64,000 nt of DNA from an uncultured Ignavibacteriales bacterium (GTDB taxonomy: Bacteria; Bacteroidota; Ignavibacteria; Ignavibacteriales; Ignavibacteriaceae): NCBI GenBank assembly GCA_903929035.1, contig CAIYTF010000091.1, positions 1 through 64,000 of the forward strand. The letters are read 5' to 3'. Below the pieces are notes generated by a model. That model made no database searches. It was not told where the DNA came from and saw only the letters and a program-made list of their open reading frames with translations. Both the position numbers and the translations under genes were made by a program. Each line of letters begins with the position of its first letter. Within the stretch, counting starts at the first letter, position 1. Of this stretch, positions 8,246-17,700 are shown piece by piece.

Positions 8246-9706
8246 ATGGCAAGTGTACTTGGTCATTTAAAGCCGGAAATAGTCTGGCATCATTTTGAAG
8301 AAATATGCAAATATCCGCGTCCTTCAAAATTTGAAGAGAAAATTGCAGCATATATCGAAAGTGTCGGCAAAAGGAATAACTTGGAAACGGTTCGTGATGC
8401 ATTCGGAAATGTCATCATCAAGAAACCTGCAACACAGGGAAAGGAAAACCTTAAAACAGTTGCGCTGCAGGGGCACATTGATATGGTTTGCGAAAAGAAC
8501 CGCGATGTTGAGCACGATTTTGATAACGACCCGATTCAGCCTTACATTGACGGCGAATGGGTAAAAGCAAAAGGTACAACTCTTGGTGCCGATAACGGTA
8601 TTGGTGTTGCTGCCGCGCTCGCGGTAATTGAAGATAAAACATTAGTTAACGGACCGCTTGAATTTTTGTTCACGCTTGATGAAGAAACAGGATTGACCGG
8701 CGCGGCTAATCTTGATACGGAAATTTTGAAGGCAAATATTCTATTGAATTTGGATTCAGAGGAACTAGGGACTTTGTTTATCGGCTGTTCAGGCGGAAAA
8801 AATACTGAAGTAAAATTTCCTTTCGCGCAAGATAGCGTGGACACAAATTCAAAGGCATTTGAACTTAAAGTTGCCGGATTAATAGGCGGTCACTCGGGGC
8901 TTGAGATTAACGCGGGTCTTGGCAATGCAGTCAAAATCCTTAACCGCCTGATGTGGCATACGCAATCACTGTTTGGTTTGAGGCTTGCAAAAATCGAAGG
9001 AGGGAACAAGCATAATGCAATTCCGCGCGAGGCATTCGCGGTTGTTGTTGTTCCGGCAGATAAAGCTAATGATTTTGCAATATATGTTGCAGAATATAAC
9101 ACGCTTATTAAATCAGAAAACTCAACAAAAGAGCCTAACCTTTATGTATCTGCAGAAGCGCGTAGTTTACCTTCTTTCGTGATTGATGCAAAGACCCAAG
9201 CCGCATTATTCAATTCACTCTATGCTGTGCCTCACGGTGTATTGAAAATGAGCGCAGACATTCCGGGCTTGGTTGAAACGTCAACTAATCTTGCCACTAT
9301 TATTTCAGATGATAAATCAGTTCAGATTGTTACAAGCCAAAGAAGTTCAGTTGCATCTGAAAATGAAGAAGCAGTGGAAATGGTTTCTTCAGTGTTTAAT
9401 TTAGCCGGTGCTGAAGTATCTTACGGAGACGGCTACCCTGGATGGAAACCTGATGTTCATTCAGAAGTGTTAGTATTATTCAAGGAAACATACAAGAAAT
9501 TGTTTGGCAGTGAACCTGAAGTTACCGCTATTCACGCGGGACTCGAGTGCGGGATTATCGGTGAAAAATATCCAAAGATGGATATGATTTCATTTGGTCC
9601 GACAATGTTTGGCGTGCATTCTCCTGACGAGCGTTTGAAAATTCCGACCGTGGAACCATTTTACAAACTCCTTACAGAAGTACTCGCTAATATTCCTTCT
9701 AAATAA
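8246..9706 (+). CDS. pepD: Aminoacyl-histidine dipeptidase (PepD, M20 family)
   Basis: 486 residues, the usual length for PepD. The M20 metallopeptidase core is clear: 'ALQGHIDMVCEKN' (zinc His with the following Asp), 'GTTLGADNGIGVAAALAV' (bridging Asp), 'LDEETGLTGA' (catalytic Glu pair), 'LLNLDSEELGTLFIGCSGG' and 'LIGGHSGLEIN'. The end carries 'TAIHAGLECGIIGEKYP' and 'FGPTMFGVHSPDERL', the last metal ligands. It hydrolyses dipeptides in the cytoplasm. An AGGAG site precedes the ATG. The gene closes the OPT/PqqD/PepD cluster and is followed by a terminator hairpin. Confidence 0.95.
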   Translation: MASVLGHLKPEIVWHHFEEICKYPRPSKFEEKIAAYIESVGKRNNLETVRDAFGNVIIKKPATQGKENLKTVALQGHIDMVCEKNRDVEHDFDNDPIQPYIDGEWVKAKGTTLGADNGIGVAAALAVIEDKTLVNGPLEFLFTLDEETGLTGAANLDTEILKANILLNLDSEELGTLFIGCSGGKNTEVKFPFAQDSVDTNSKAFELKVAGLIGGHSGLEINAGLGNAVKILNRLMWHTQSLFGLRLAKIEGGNKHNAIPREAFAVVVVPADKANDFAIYVAEYNTLIKSENSTKEPNLYVSAEARSLPSFVIDAKTQAALFNSLYAVPHGVLKMSADIPGLVETSTNLATIISDDKSVQIVTSQRSSVASENEEAVEMVSSVFNLAGAEVSYGDGYPGWKPDVHSEVLVLFKETYKKLFGSEPEVTAIHAGLECGIIGEKYPKMDMISFGPTMFGVHSPDERLKIPTVEPFYKLLTEVLANIPSK

Positions 9707-9712
9707 TTATTT

Positions 9713-9747
9713 GAGCGGGAGAAGGTTAAATATCTTCCGCTCTTTTT
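9713..9747 (+). terminator. Rho-independent terminator after pepD
   Basis: Stem GAGCGGGAGA (9713-9722) pairs with TCTTCCGCTC (9733-9742) with one G-T wobble and a 10-nt loop, followed directly by a run of T. It starts 6 nt after the pepD stop. Confidence 0.8.
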
Positions 9748-9771
9748 CATATACTATAGATTGCAGAAAGA

Positions 9772-11097
9772 TTGAACAAAACATTTACAAATCCAAAACC
9801 TGAACCGACTTTTCTAATCCGCTGGTCTGTCTTACTGTTAATTAGTCTTGCAATGTTTGGGAATTATTATATCTATGATTGTATCAGCCCGCTTGCTGAT
9901 GTTCTGAAAGAACAGCTAAAGTTTAGCGACTCCAATATAGGTTTGCTGCAGGCAATATATAGTTTTCCTAATATTATTATGGTGCTTGTAGGCGGCATTA
10001 TTATCGATAAATTCGGTACAAGAATATCCGTGGCAGCTTTCACATCATTGATTTTTTTTGGTGCTGCAATAACAGCGATAAGCAGCAATCTATATATAAT
10101 GGCATCCGGAAGACTCGTTTTTGGACTTGGCGCGGAATCAATGATTGTTGCCATAACAACAATTATTGCAAGGTGGTTCAAGGGGAAGGAATTATCACTT
10201 GCTTTCGGTTTAAATCTGACAGTTGCACGGTTAGGTTCATTCCTTGCATTGAATTCTCCCACTTGGGCAAGAGAATATTTTGTCTATTGGCAAAAACCAT
10301 TGTTGATTTCTGTCGCGGCAGGAGTATTCGCGGTTACATTTATAATACTGTATTATTTTCTCGATAAATATGCATCCGCTAATTATGAACTACCTAAAGA
10401 AGGCGCGCAGGATAAAATTGAATTTTCTGAAATATTTAAGTTTAGTGCCCCATTTTGGTTTATTTCTGCATTATGTGTAACGTTCTATTCAGCAATATTT
10501 CCCTTTCAGACATTTGCAGTCAAGTTTTTTCAAGATGTTCATAGCACAACGCGGGAAGTTGGCGGCAATCTTTCAAGCCTGCTTACGCTTGCTGCTATGT
10601 TTTTTACTCCACTCTTTGGATTACTTGCCGATAAGATTGGGAAGCGTTCCTACTTAATGATGTTCGGTTCACTGTTAATTGTTCCGGTCTATCTCTTGAT
10701 GGCATATAAAATTAATTTCGGTATTACAGGTATGTGGTCAATCAATATAGATTTTATTGATGTACACTCGGATATACCTAAGTATTTAATGATACCGATG
10801 TCAATGATGGGTATCGCGTTTTCACTTGTTCCGGCAGTTATGTGGCCCTACGTTTCGCTCGTGGTTCCGGAAAAAAAATTAGGCACAGCCTATGGACTGA
10901 TGACAATGATACAGAACATAGGATTGTTCTTTTTTAACCTATTGATTGGATGGGCAAATGATAGTCAGCAAGCCGGTGCGCAAAACCCGGGCGGATATAT
11001 ATATGGTATGTGGATATTCTCGATACTCGGTTTTGCCGGATTGATATTTGCAATACTATTGCGTATCAGTGAAAAACATTTGAATAAAGAGTTATAA
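9772..11097 (+). CDS. MFS transporter
   Basis: 441 residues with 12 predicted membrane spans. 'GGIIIDKFGTRISVAAFT' after the second helix is the major-facilitator A-motif and 'FGLLADKIGKRSYLMMFG' is its repeat in the second half; 'GRLVFGLGAESMIVAITTIIARWFKGKELSLAFGL' is typical of nitrate/oxalate-type or nucleoside-type MFS proteins. The TTG start is preferred because the next ATG lies inside the first helix. It sits between terminators or repeats, so is probably monocistronic. The substrate is unknown. Confidence 0.88.
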   Translation: MNKTFTNPKPEPTFLIRWSVLLLISLAMFGNYYIYDCISPLADVLKEQLKFSDSNIGLLQAIYSFPNIIMVLVGGIIIDKFGTRISVAAFTSLIFFGAAITAISSNLYIMASGRLVFGLGAESMIVAITTIIARWFKGKELSLAFGLNLTVARLGSFLALNSPTWAREYFVYWQKPLLISVAAGVFAVTFIILYYFLDKYASANYELPKEGAQDKIEFSEIFKFSAPFWFISALCVTFYSAIFPFQTFAVKFFQDVHSTTREVGGNLSSLLTLAAMFFTPLFGLLADKIGKRSYLMMFGSLLIVPVYLLMAYKINFGITGMWSINIDFIDVHSDIPKYLMIPMSMMGIAFSLVPAVMWPYVSLVVPEKKLGTAYGLMTMIQNIGLFFFNLLIGWANDSQQAGAQNPGGYIYGMWIFSILGFAGLIFAILLRISEKHLNKEL

Positions 11098-11154
11098 AGT
11101 AATTGTTAATGGTTAATGTTTAAAAGTTTATATGGTGAAAGAAATATTTATTAA

Positions 11155-11253
11155 GTGTTCGTTCATAAATAACCTTAACAATTTTTCACGCGAAGATGCG
11201 AAGATCGCAAAGGTTATCTTTAGAAGATGTAAAAGTTATTTCCTAATATGTTC
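11155..11253. repeat. Dispersed intergenic repeat, copy 1
   Basis: Starts 'GTTCGTTCATAAATAACC' and ends 'AAAAGTTATTTCC...ATGTTC', giving inverted termini. The middle is 'TTTCACGCGAAGATGCGAAG'. The same sequence plan recurs at 28607, 31653 and 48341, with shorter versions at 26284, 29776 and 47723. It is flanked here by a second inverted pair (AATTGTTAATGGTTAA at 11101 and a TTAACAATT/AATTAACCATT-like stretch before 11282). Confidence 0.75.
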
Positions 11254-11280
11254 ATAGAATTAACAACTAACAATTAACCA

Positions 11281-12039
11281 TTGATAATTAATATTAAAGT
11301 ACTCGTTTTCCTGCTGCTTAGTTTGAGTTACGCGTCAGCACAGGAGATGGGCTTTGGCTGTCTGGGTCTTGTAGGCGGCTACATCGGATACTGCTCGCAA
11401 CAATATCAGCCGGGCGGTATCAATGCATATATACTTGATGTGAACGAGTTTAACAAAGACTCTATCGCGGTGCCGCTGTCCAATTTCAATCAGCTAAAAG
11501 GATTTCGTTTTGGGTTATACTTTTTTCAGTTTACATATACAGGATTCGTAGTGACAGTGAAGGGATATTATCAGTCGCTCAACGAAAAACAAGATGTGAG
11601 ATTTTTTGGTCCTGGTGCGGTTACTACTATTCACACTTATGAAGTAATTTCAAAAAATATTGGATTTGGTATGGATGTTGGTATGGAAATTACTACATCA
11701 TTCCATTGGAAAATTTTGGAGAGCTGGTTATTGTTTAATAATTTTCAATTTAACACGTCTGTTAACACGGTTTTCGGAATTACTTCTTCTGAAACCTATA
11801 AAGACCCTGAAACTAATGTGGGCTATACCGTGGGTACAGGATTTATTTATTATCTAATCGATAAATACGTGAGTATAGAAAGTTCTGTCGGCGTTTCAAA
11901 GCTAAAGACAAATATGTTAAAAGGGAATTCAGGTAAATATTTACAGCTTGAAAGCGGTAATCAAAAATCGGTTGACAATTCCATACAAAGCGGCGGGCTA
12001 ACCGTGGTTTTGCAAATAAATTTCAGTTTCCCATTATAA
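11281..12039 (+). CDS. Exported beta-barrel-like protein, unknown function
   Basis: 252 residues with a signal peptide (MIINIKVLVFLLLSLSYASAQ). The TTG at 11281 is needed to include it; the next ATG is at residue 23. The mature part has alternating hydrophobic/aromatic strands with Gly ('FRFGLYFFQFTYTGFVVTVKGYYQ', 'GYTVGTGFIYYLIDKYVSIESSVGVS') and ends 'LQINFSFPL', which fits a small outer-membrane beta-barrel. It is 10 bp before the aminopeptidase gene. The start codon lies at the edge of a repeated 'TTAACAATTAACC' stretch, so expression may depend on that repeat. No family is recognised. Confidence 0.55.
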   Translation: MIINIKVLVFLLLSLSYASAQEMGFGCLGLVGGYIGYCSQQYQPGGINAYILDVNEFNKDSIAVPLSNFNQLKGFRFGLYFFQFTYTGFVVTVKGYYQSLNEKQDVRFFGPGAVTTIHTYEVISKNIGFGMDVGMEITTSFHWKILESWLLFNNFQFNTSVNTVFGITSSETYKDPETNVGYTVGTGFIYYLIDKYVSIESSVGVSKLKTNMLKGNSGKYLQLESGNQKSVDNSIQSGGLTVVLQINFSFPL

Positions 12040-12049
12040 GGTATATAAT

Positions 12050-13039
12050 ATGAATACATTAACATCATTAGACAAAGCTTCACGGATTGCAATCGTGGAG
12101 TGTATGGGCGCAAAACCCGAAGAAAAAATACTTATCATTAGTGATGAAGCTAAAAGGGAGATAGGTCTTTCTCTCTTTACAAATGCAAAGCAGCTTGGTT
12201 ATAAAACTATATACTGCGAAATGCCGCCAAACAAATACGATGGACAAGAACCGCCCGATGAAATTGCTAGTATGATGCTTGATTATGATGTAGTTTTGTG
12301 CCCTACTTCCACATCTTTAACGCACACTATCGCGCGAAGGAATGCCTCGTTGAATGGCGCGCGTGTTGCAACTTTCCCCGGTATCACGAAACAGGTAATG
12401 ATTCGGGGTTTGAATGCAGATTACCATAAGATTTCAGATTTGTCCATACAATTGAAATATATTATAGAAGGATGTGAAAATATCCGCGTTACTGCACCAA
12501 GCGGAACTGACCTAAGTTTTTCTATCCGCGGCAGGCAGGTATATGCTTCCAAAGGGCTTTTCCATAGCAAAGGGGAGAGCGGAAATTTGCCCACGGGTGA
12601 AACTTTTCTTGCCCCTGTTGAAGGAACTGCTAATGGAGTGTTTGTTGTTGATGGTTCGATGGCAGGATTAGGACTTATGAAGAAAGAAAATCTGCGGATA
12701 GAAGTAAAAGACGGCTTTGCTGTATCAATAAACGGAGGTGTGAAGGCGGAAGAATTAGAACGAATATTGAGCGAGGTTGATAATCCGGATGCCTATAATA
12801 TTGCAGAATTCGGTATTGGAACAAACGACAAGGCAAAACTCAGCGGTGTCCTGCTTGAAGATGAGAAAGTGTTAGGCACAATTCATATCGTGCTGGGAAA
12901 TAATAAATCTATGGGCGGTGATATTGACGTGCCGATTCACCTCGATGGAGTAGTCAAGAAACCAACAATTTATATTGATGGGAAAATATTGATGAAAAAT
13001 GGCAAACTTATGTTAAAGACTTTGCACGGTAACGATTAA
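12050..13039 (+). CDS. M29-like leucyl aminopeptidase
   Basis: 329 residues. The N-terminal part resembles the substrate domain of M29 (AmpS/AmpT) thermophilic-type aminopeptidases. The C-terminal half has the metal-binding blocks 'GESGNLPTGETFLAPVEGTANG' (Glu ligands), 'NIAEFGIGTNDKA', 'GTIHIVLGNNKSMGG' and 'IHLDGVVKKPTIYIDG' (His and Asp ligands). These enzymes remove N-terminal residues from peptides using two divalent metals in the cytoplasm. The protein is about 40-80 residues shorter than classical AmpS, as is usual for the diverged bacterial subfamily. It fits the peptide theme of the preceding 7 kb. Confidence 0.85.
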   Translation: MNTLTSLDKASRIAIVECMGAKPEEKILIISDEAKREIGLSLFTNAKQLGYKTIYCEMPPNKYDGQEPPDEIASMMLDYDVVLCPTSTSLTHTIARRNASLNGARVATFPGITKQVMIRGLNADYHKISDLSIQLKYIIEGCENIRVTAPSGTDLSFSIRGRQVYASKGLFHSKGESGNLPTGETFLAPVEGTANGVFVVDGSMAGLGLMKKENLRIEVKDGFAVSINGGVKAEELERILSEVDNPDAYNIAEFGIGTNDKAKLSGVLLEDEKVLGTIHIVLGNNKSMGGDIDVPIHLDGVVKKPTIYIDGKILMKNGKLMLKTLHGND

Positions 13040-13079
13040 AGTATTTGCAGTTCAATTTTATTTAAGAATCATATTATTT

Positions 13080-13784
13080 ATGAAACAAAACTTCAAGCTT
13101 CGGTGTTTGGTTGTTGATGACGAACCAATTTCCCGGGATATTTTAGAAAAATTCATCAGGAAAACCGATTTTCTTTCCTTTGAGGCATCCTGCACAAACG
13201 GGTTGGAGGCTTCAGAATACTTGAGGGATACAGAAATTGATATAATTTTGCTTGATATTGAAATGCCGGAAATGACCGGAATGGAACTAATAAAGAATCT
13301 TAGGAAAAAGCCTCATATTATTCTTATTACTGCAACCCCGCGATATGCCGTGGATGCATTTGAATATGAAGTTTCGGATTACTTACTAAAACCTGTCCAA
13401 TATGCACGTTTTCTGAGAGCGGTAACAAAAATATTGGACAATAACAGCTCACAACTGTCCTCTGAGCATAATAGTCACTCTATTTTCATAAAAATAGATT
13501 CAAGATTCTTGAAGATTGATAAGGTAAATATCGATTTTATAGAAGCAATGGGCGACTATGTGCAGGTATTTGCAGGCAGTCATAAATATACAGTATATTC
13601 AACTCTTGCATCAATGATTGATAAAATCAATGATTCAAATTTTATACGTGTTCACCGCTCTTATATTGTAAATGTAGAGAAGATAACATCGATTGAGGAT
13701 AACACGATTGTTGTGGCAGGCAAAGTTATTCCTATTGGTTCGATGTATAGAGATGTCCTTATGAAAAAACTGCGCATTATATAG
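13080..13784 (+). CDS. LytTR-family response regulator
   Basis: 234 residues. The N-terminal receiver has the acidic pair in 'VVDDEPISRDIL', the phospho-acceptor Asp59 in 'IILLDIEMPEMTG', a Thr in 'ILITATPRYAVDAFE' and Lys in 'YLLKPV'. From about residue 135 a LytTR DNA-binding domain follows: 'FIKIDSRFLKIDKVNIDFIEAMGDYVQVF', 'FIRVHRSYIVNVEKI', 'IPIGSMYRDVLMKKL'. It resembles AgrA/LytR regulators. No cognate LytS-type kinase is adjacent; the large hybrid kinase two genes downstream is a possible but unproven partner. Confidence 0.93.
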   Translation: MKQNFKLRCLVVDDEPISRDILEKFIRKTDFLSFEASCTNGLEASEYLRDTEIDIILLDIEMPEMTGMELIKNLRKKPHIILITATPRYAVDAFEYEVSDYLLKPVQYARFLRAVTKILDNNSSQLSSEHNSHSIFIKIDSRFLKIDKVNIDFIEAMGDYVQVFAGSHKYTVYSTLASMIDKINDSNFIRVHRSYIVNVEKITSIEDNTIVVAGKVIPIGSMYRDVLMKKLRII

Positions 13785-13867
13785 AAAGAAGTTGGTACGT
13801 TTATGACAGAGATTAAATTCATTTACTTTGGTTACAGAATATATTATAAGAGCAGGAATCAATAAAT

Positions 13868-14713
13868 ATGTTACGATTATTTTTACCCGGCTGGCTGCAG
13901 GAAGTAATACAGAATTATAGCTCCATTGATGATATTCCGGAAGAATTAATATCGGATACTAAGGAAAAACTATCCAAGTTCCGTTCGGATAATCCGGAAG
14001 TATCAATTGTCATACCTGTTTGGAACGAGGAGAATAAGCTTTTTAGCACTCTGCGCACGCTCGCGCGGCAAAAAACCTCTTATCGTGTTGAACTTTTAAT
14101 TGTAAATAATAATTCGACTGACAGAACACAGGAATTATTGGACAAGTGCGGAGTTTATACAATATTCGAAGGACGGCAGGGTATCACGAGGGCGCGGCAG
14201 ACAGGATTGGATGCGGCGAAAGGCAAATATCATTTGTGCGGTGATGGCGACAGTTTTTATCCGCCCCTATGGTGCGAAAGTCTTGTTAAGGAGTTGGAAA
14301 ATTCTGAAATTGCTGTTGCTCACGGCAGGCATTCATTTATTCCTCCCGATGGTTCCGGTCGGTTCCTTTTAAGCATTTATGAATTAATAAGTGAATTACT
14401 GTTCGATCTCCGTAGAAAAAGGCGGCCTTTCTTGAATGTATTAGGGTTTAATAATGGATTTAGAACAGAAGATGCGCGTAAAGTTGGGGGTTACAATCTT
14501 AATCGTCAGTTCTGGCAGGATGGATGGATGGCAATGCAGCTTAACCAGTTTGGTAAGATTTCACTTATTCGATCTGCAAATGCTCGGGTATGGACCAGCC
14601 CGAGGAGGCTGCTTGCAGATGGCAGCATTGTCAAAGCTTTTATAAGAAGAGTGAAAAAGGAAATTGTAAGGTTAAAGGAATATATTATCAAAACCCCGAT
14701 TAAATATGATTAG
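13868..14713 (+). CDS. Family 2 glycosyltransferase
   Basis: 281 residues with a GT-A fold: 'VSIVIPVWNEENKLFSTLRTL' (nucleotide-binding strand), 'ELLIVNNNSTDRTQELLDKCG', 'GITRARQTGLDAAKGKYHLCGDGDSFYPPLW'. The last of these holds the metal-binding acidic motif in the form DGDS. A late 'GGYNLNRQFWQDGWMAMQLNQFG' fits the acceptor or ED-x-D region of GT2 enzymes. There are no membrane helices, so it is probably cytosolic or peripheral. It likely transfers a sugar to a lipid or surface glycan; donor and acceptor are unknown. It is isolated from any polysaccharide locus. Confidence 0.85.
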   Translation: MLRLFLPGWLQEVIQNYSSIDDIPEELISDTKEKLSKFRSDNPEVSIVIPVWNEENKLFSTLRTLARQKTSYRVELLIVNNNSTDRTQELLDKCGVYTIFEGRQGITRARQTGLDAAKGKYHLCGDGDSFYPPLWCESLVKELENSEIAVAHGRHSFIPPDGSGRFLLSIYELISELLFDLRRKRRPFLNVLGFNNGFRTEDARKVGGYNLNRQFWQDGWMAMQLNQFGKISLIRSANARVWTSPRRLLADGSIVKAFIRRVKKEIVRLKEYIIKTPIKYD

Positions 14714-14761
14714 GACTCGTGCAGGTAATATAACAACAATCTATCAAACGATAAACATTAT

Positions 14762-17700
14762 GTGTTTGGAAAGAAAATGCAATTAAATAGGTCTTCATTT
14801 TTTGAAGAGTTCAATGATTTTGCCGGAAAAGCAAACTCTTCAGATAATCTATTGAGCCTGAAAACGCTGTTCAGGGAGAGTATAGGGCGGCTTTTCCCTG
14901 CAGATTCTATTTATATATTTTTTTTTAATCATAGTAGCGAAGCTTTGGAACTATTTTATGTGCCGGAACTGCCGGCTATTGAGTTATCCAAAATGTTGTC
15001 TATTGCCCAAAAGGTTTACAAAAAAGAAAAAAAATATAGCCTGACGACAAAGAAAATAGATGAACTGCAGAAACAGGGTGATAATTCTAAATTTATTTTG
15101 CGGTCTATTGTTTTAATACCGCTAAAAAATTGCGATAAACATAATGGCGTACTTGTTATTGCAGGTACAAAAACATCGAGATATTCAAAGGAAGTACTCT
15201 CGGCTTTTTCTTTACTCGGGAACATTACATACATTGCATATACAAGAGTCATTACTGCTGACAAAAAGGATGAGTTATCCTTGTTATATGATCGAGCACT
15301 TATGTCAGTCGGTAACGGAATTATTATTACTGATGCCACGAAGCAGGGGAATCCTATTATATTCGTTAACTCTGCTTATGTACGAATTACCGGTTACAGT
15401 ATTTTAGAATCAATAGGTACTAATTGCGGATTTTTGCAGGGAACGGATACAGATCCTAAAGAATTAAAAAAACTGAATGACGCGATTAAGGCAAAAATTG
15501 AATGCGCGGTGGTCCTAAGGAATTATAGAAAAAACGGAGAATCATTTTGGAATGAATTGAAAATATCTCCGATAATAAATAATGAAGGAATAACCACTCA
15601 TTTTATAGGTGTTTTGAATGATATTACCTTAAGAATTGAATTTGAGAACAAGATAAAAGAGGCAACAGTTAGAATTTCTGCTTTGATACAGAATTTGCAG
15701 TCGGGAATCCTTGTTGAAGACGAATCTCGCAGAATAGTGGTAACAAACAGGGAGTTTTGTAATATGTTTTCTATTCCATATTCTCCGGACGAACTCATTG
15801 GCTTTGATTGTAATAAAATGGTGGATAACTCAGGTGATACTCTCCCCGAGGCAAAAGCGTTTGCCGATAGGCTTACGGAAATTTTGAAAAACAGGGAAAC
15901 GGTCAAGGGTGAAGAAATATATTTACCCGGCGGGAGAGTTTTGGAGAGAGACTATATTCCAATCTTTATTCTTGAAGATTATTGCGGCCACCTTTGGCAA
16001 TACAGAGATGTTACTGAAAGGTTTAATTTTGGGAAAGAAATTGAAAAACTAAAAAGTTTCTATGAACAGATACTTAATGATTTGCCGGGGCAGATCGCGG
16101 TTTTTGATACAAATTTAAATTATTTATTCATTAATCCTGGAAGTATGCAGAATGCAGAACTCAGAACTTGGATAATTGGTAAAAATGATATCGATTATTG
16201 TATAAAACGTAATATTGATATTGAAATAGGAAGACAAAGACAGCAAAAGCTGCGCAATGCTATAAACGAAAAACAAGCACAGGCATTTGAGGAAATTGTC
16301 GTTCGCGATGGTCAACGGCAGGTATTTACGCGGGTAATTAGTCCTGTATTGGATAGTTCGGGTGAAGTAAAGCACTTGCTTGGTTACGGGTTGAATATTA
16401 CTGACTTGAAAAACGCTGAAAAAAAGTTATCGGACTCTCAGCGTCAACTGTTGGCTGTACTAAATACTGTTGGAGAAGGTATTGTCTCTTTTGACCAAAA
16501 TGCTAACATTGTAATGATAAACGATGAAATCGAAAAAATATGGGGATATTCGAAAGAGCAGCTTGTTGGGGAAAGCGTACAAATTCTATTCCCAAGAGAT
16601 GATTGGGAAGACCGCTTCAACATACTAATAAACGATGTATCAATCCAAGAGAAAAGTATCTTGGGTAAAAGGATTGAATCGGAAGGAGTGAGAAATGACG
16701 GCACTCGTTTCCCTTTCGCGGTTAAAATTCAAGAAACAAGGATTGATAACGAACTGTATTTTACCGGGGCAATTTCAGATATTACAGAACAGAAACGCGC
16801 TATTGAAAATTTAATTCAAGCTCAAAAAGATGCTGAAAAATTAATGCAGGCGAAACAGGAGTTTCTTGCTCATATGAGTCACGAGATAAGAACTCCATTG
16901 AACGCGATTATAGGTTTAAACAATATTCTAATTGAAACCGCGCTGAATAAAAAAGAACAAAAATATTTAAATGCAATTAAGACTTCAGCTGATAACCTCT
17001 TATATATAATTAATGATCTACTAGATTTTTCAAAATTAGATGCCGGTAAAATTGAATTTGATTCCCTCGGTTTTAGTATTGCCGAAGTCTTTCAGAAAGC
17101 TCTGCAAATTGTAAAAGTCAAGGCTGACGAAAAAAGGATAATGTTACGATCAAAAATAGATTCACTGATTCCGGAAACACTTATCGGAGATCCGGATAGG
17201 TTAGGGCAGGTGCTGCTGAATTTATTGACAAATGCCGTAAAATTTACCAATATAGGTTACATTAATCTTCAAGCAAAATTAATTGAGAAAATTGAAAGAA
17301 ATGTAATAGTTGAGTTTACAGTGCAGGATACCGGGATTGGTATCAAGGAAGAAAAACTCGTATCGGTTTTTGAGAGTTTTGTACAAATAAGGAATCAAAA
17401 TGCAGTAAATCCCGGTGGAACAGGATTAGGACTCGCGATATCTAAGAAATTGGTTGAAATGCAAAATGGAACAATTCGAGTCTCAAGCACATTTGGAACA
17501 GGCTCAACATTTGCATTATGTCTGCCGTTTATAGTTGGGGATAATGTTGTAAAACAGGCATTGCCGAAAGAACCAACCACATCTTTGAATAAGGACATTT
17601 CTTCAATTCATATTCTGGTAGCTGAAGACAATGAACTAAACATAATGGTTATCGAAAATACCTTATTGTTGTGGAATGCCAAATTTATGATTGCAAAAAA

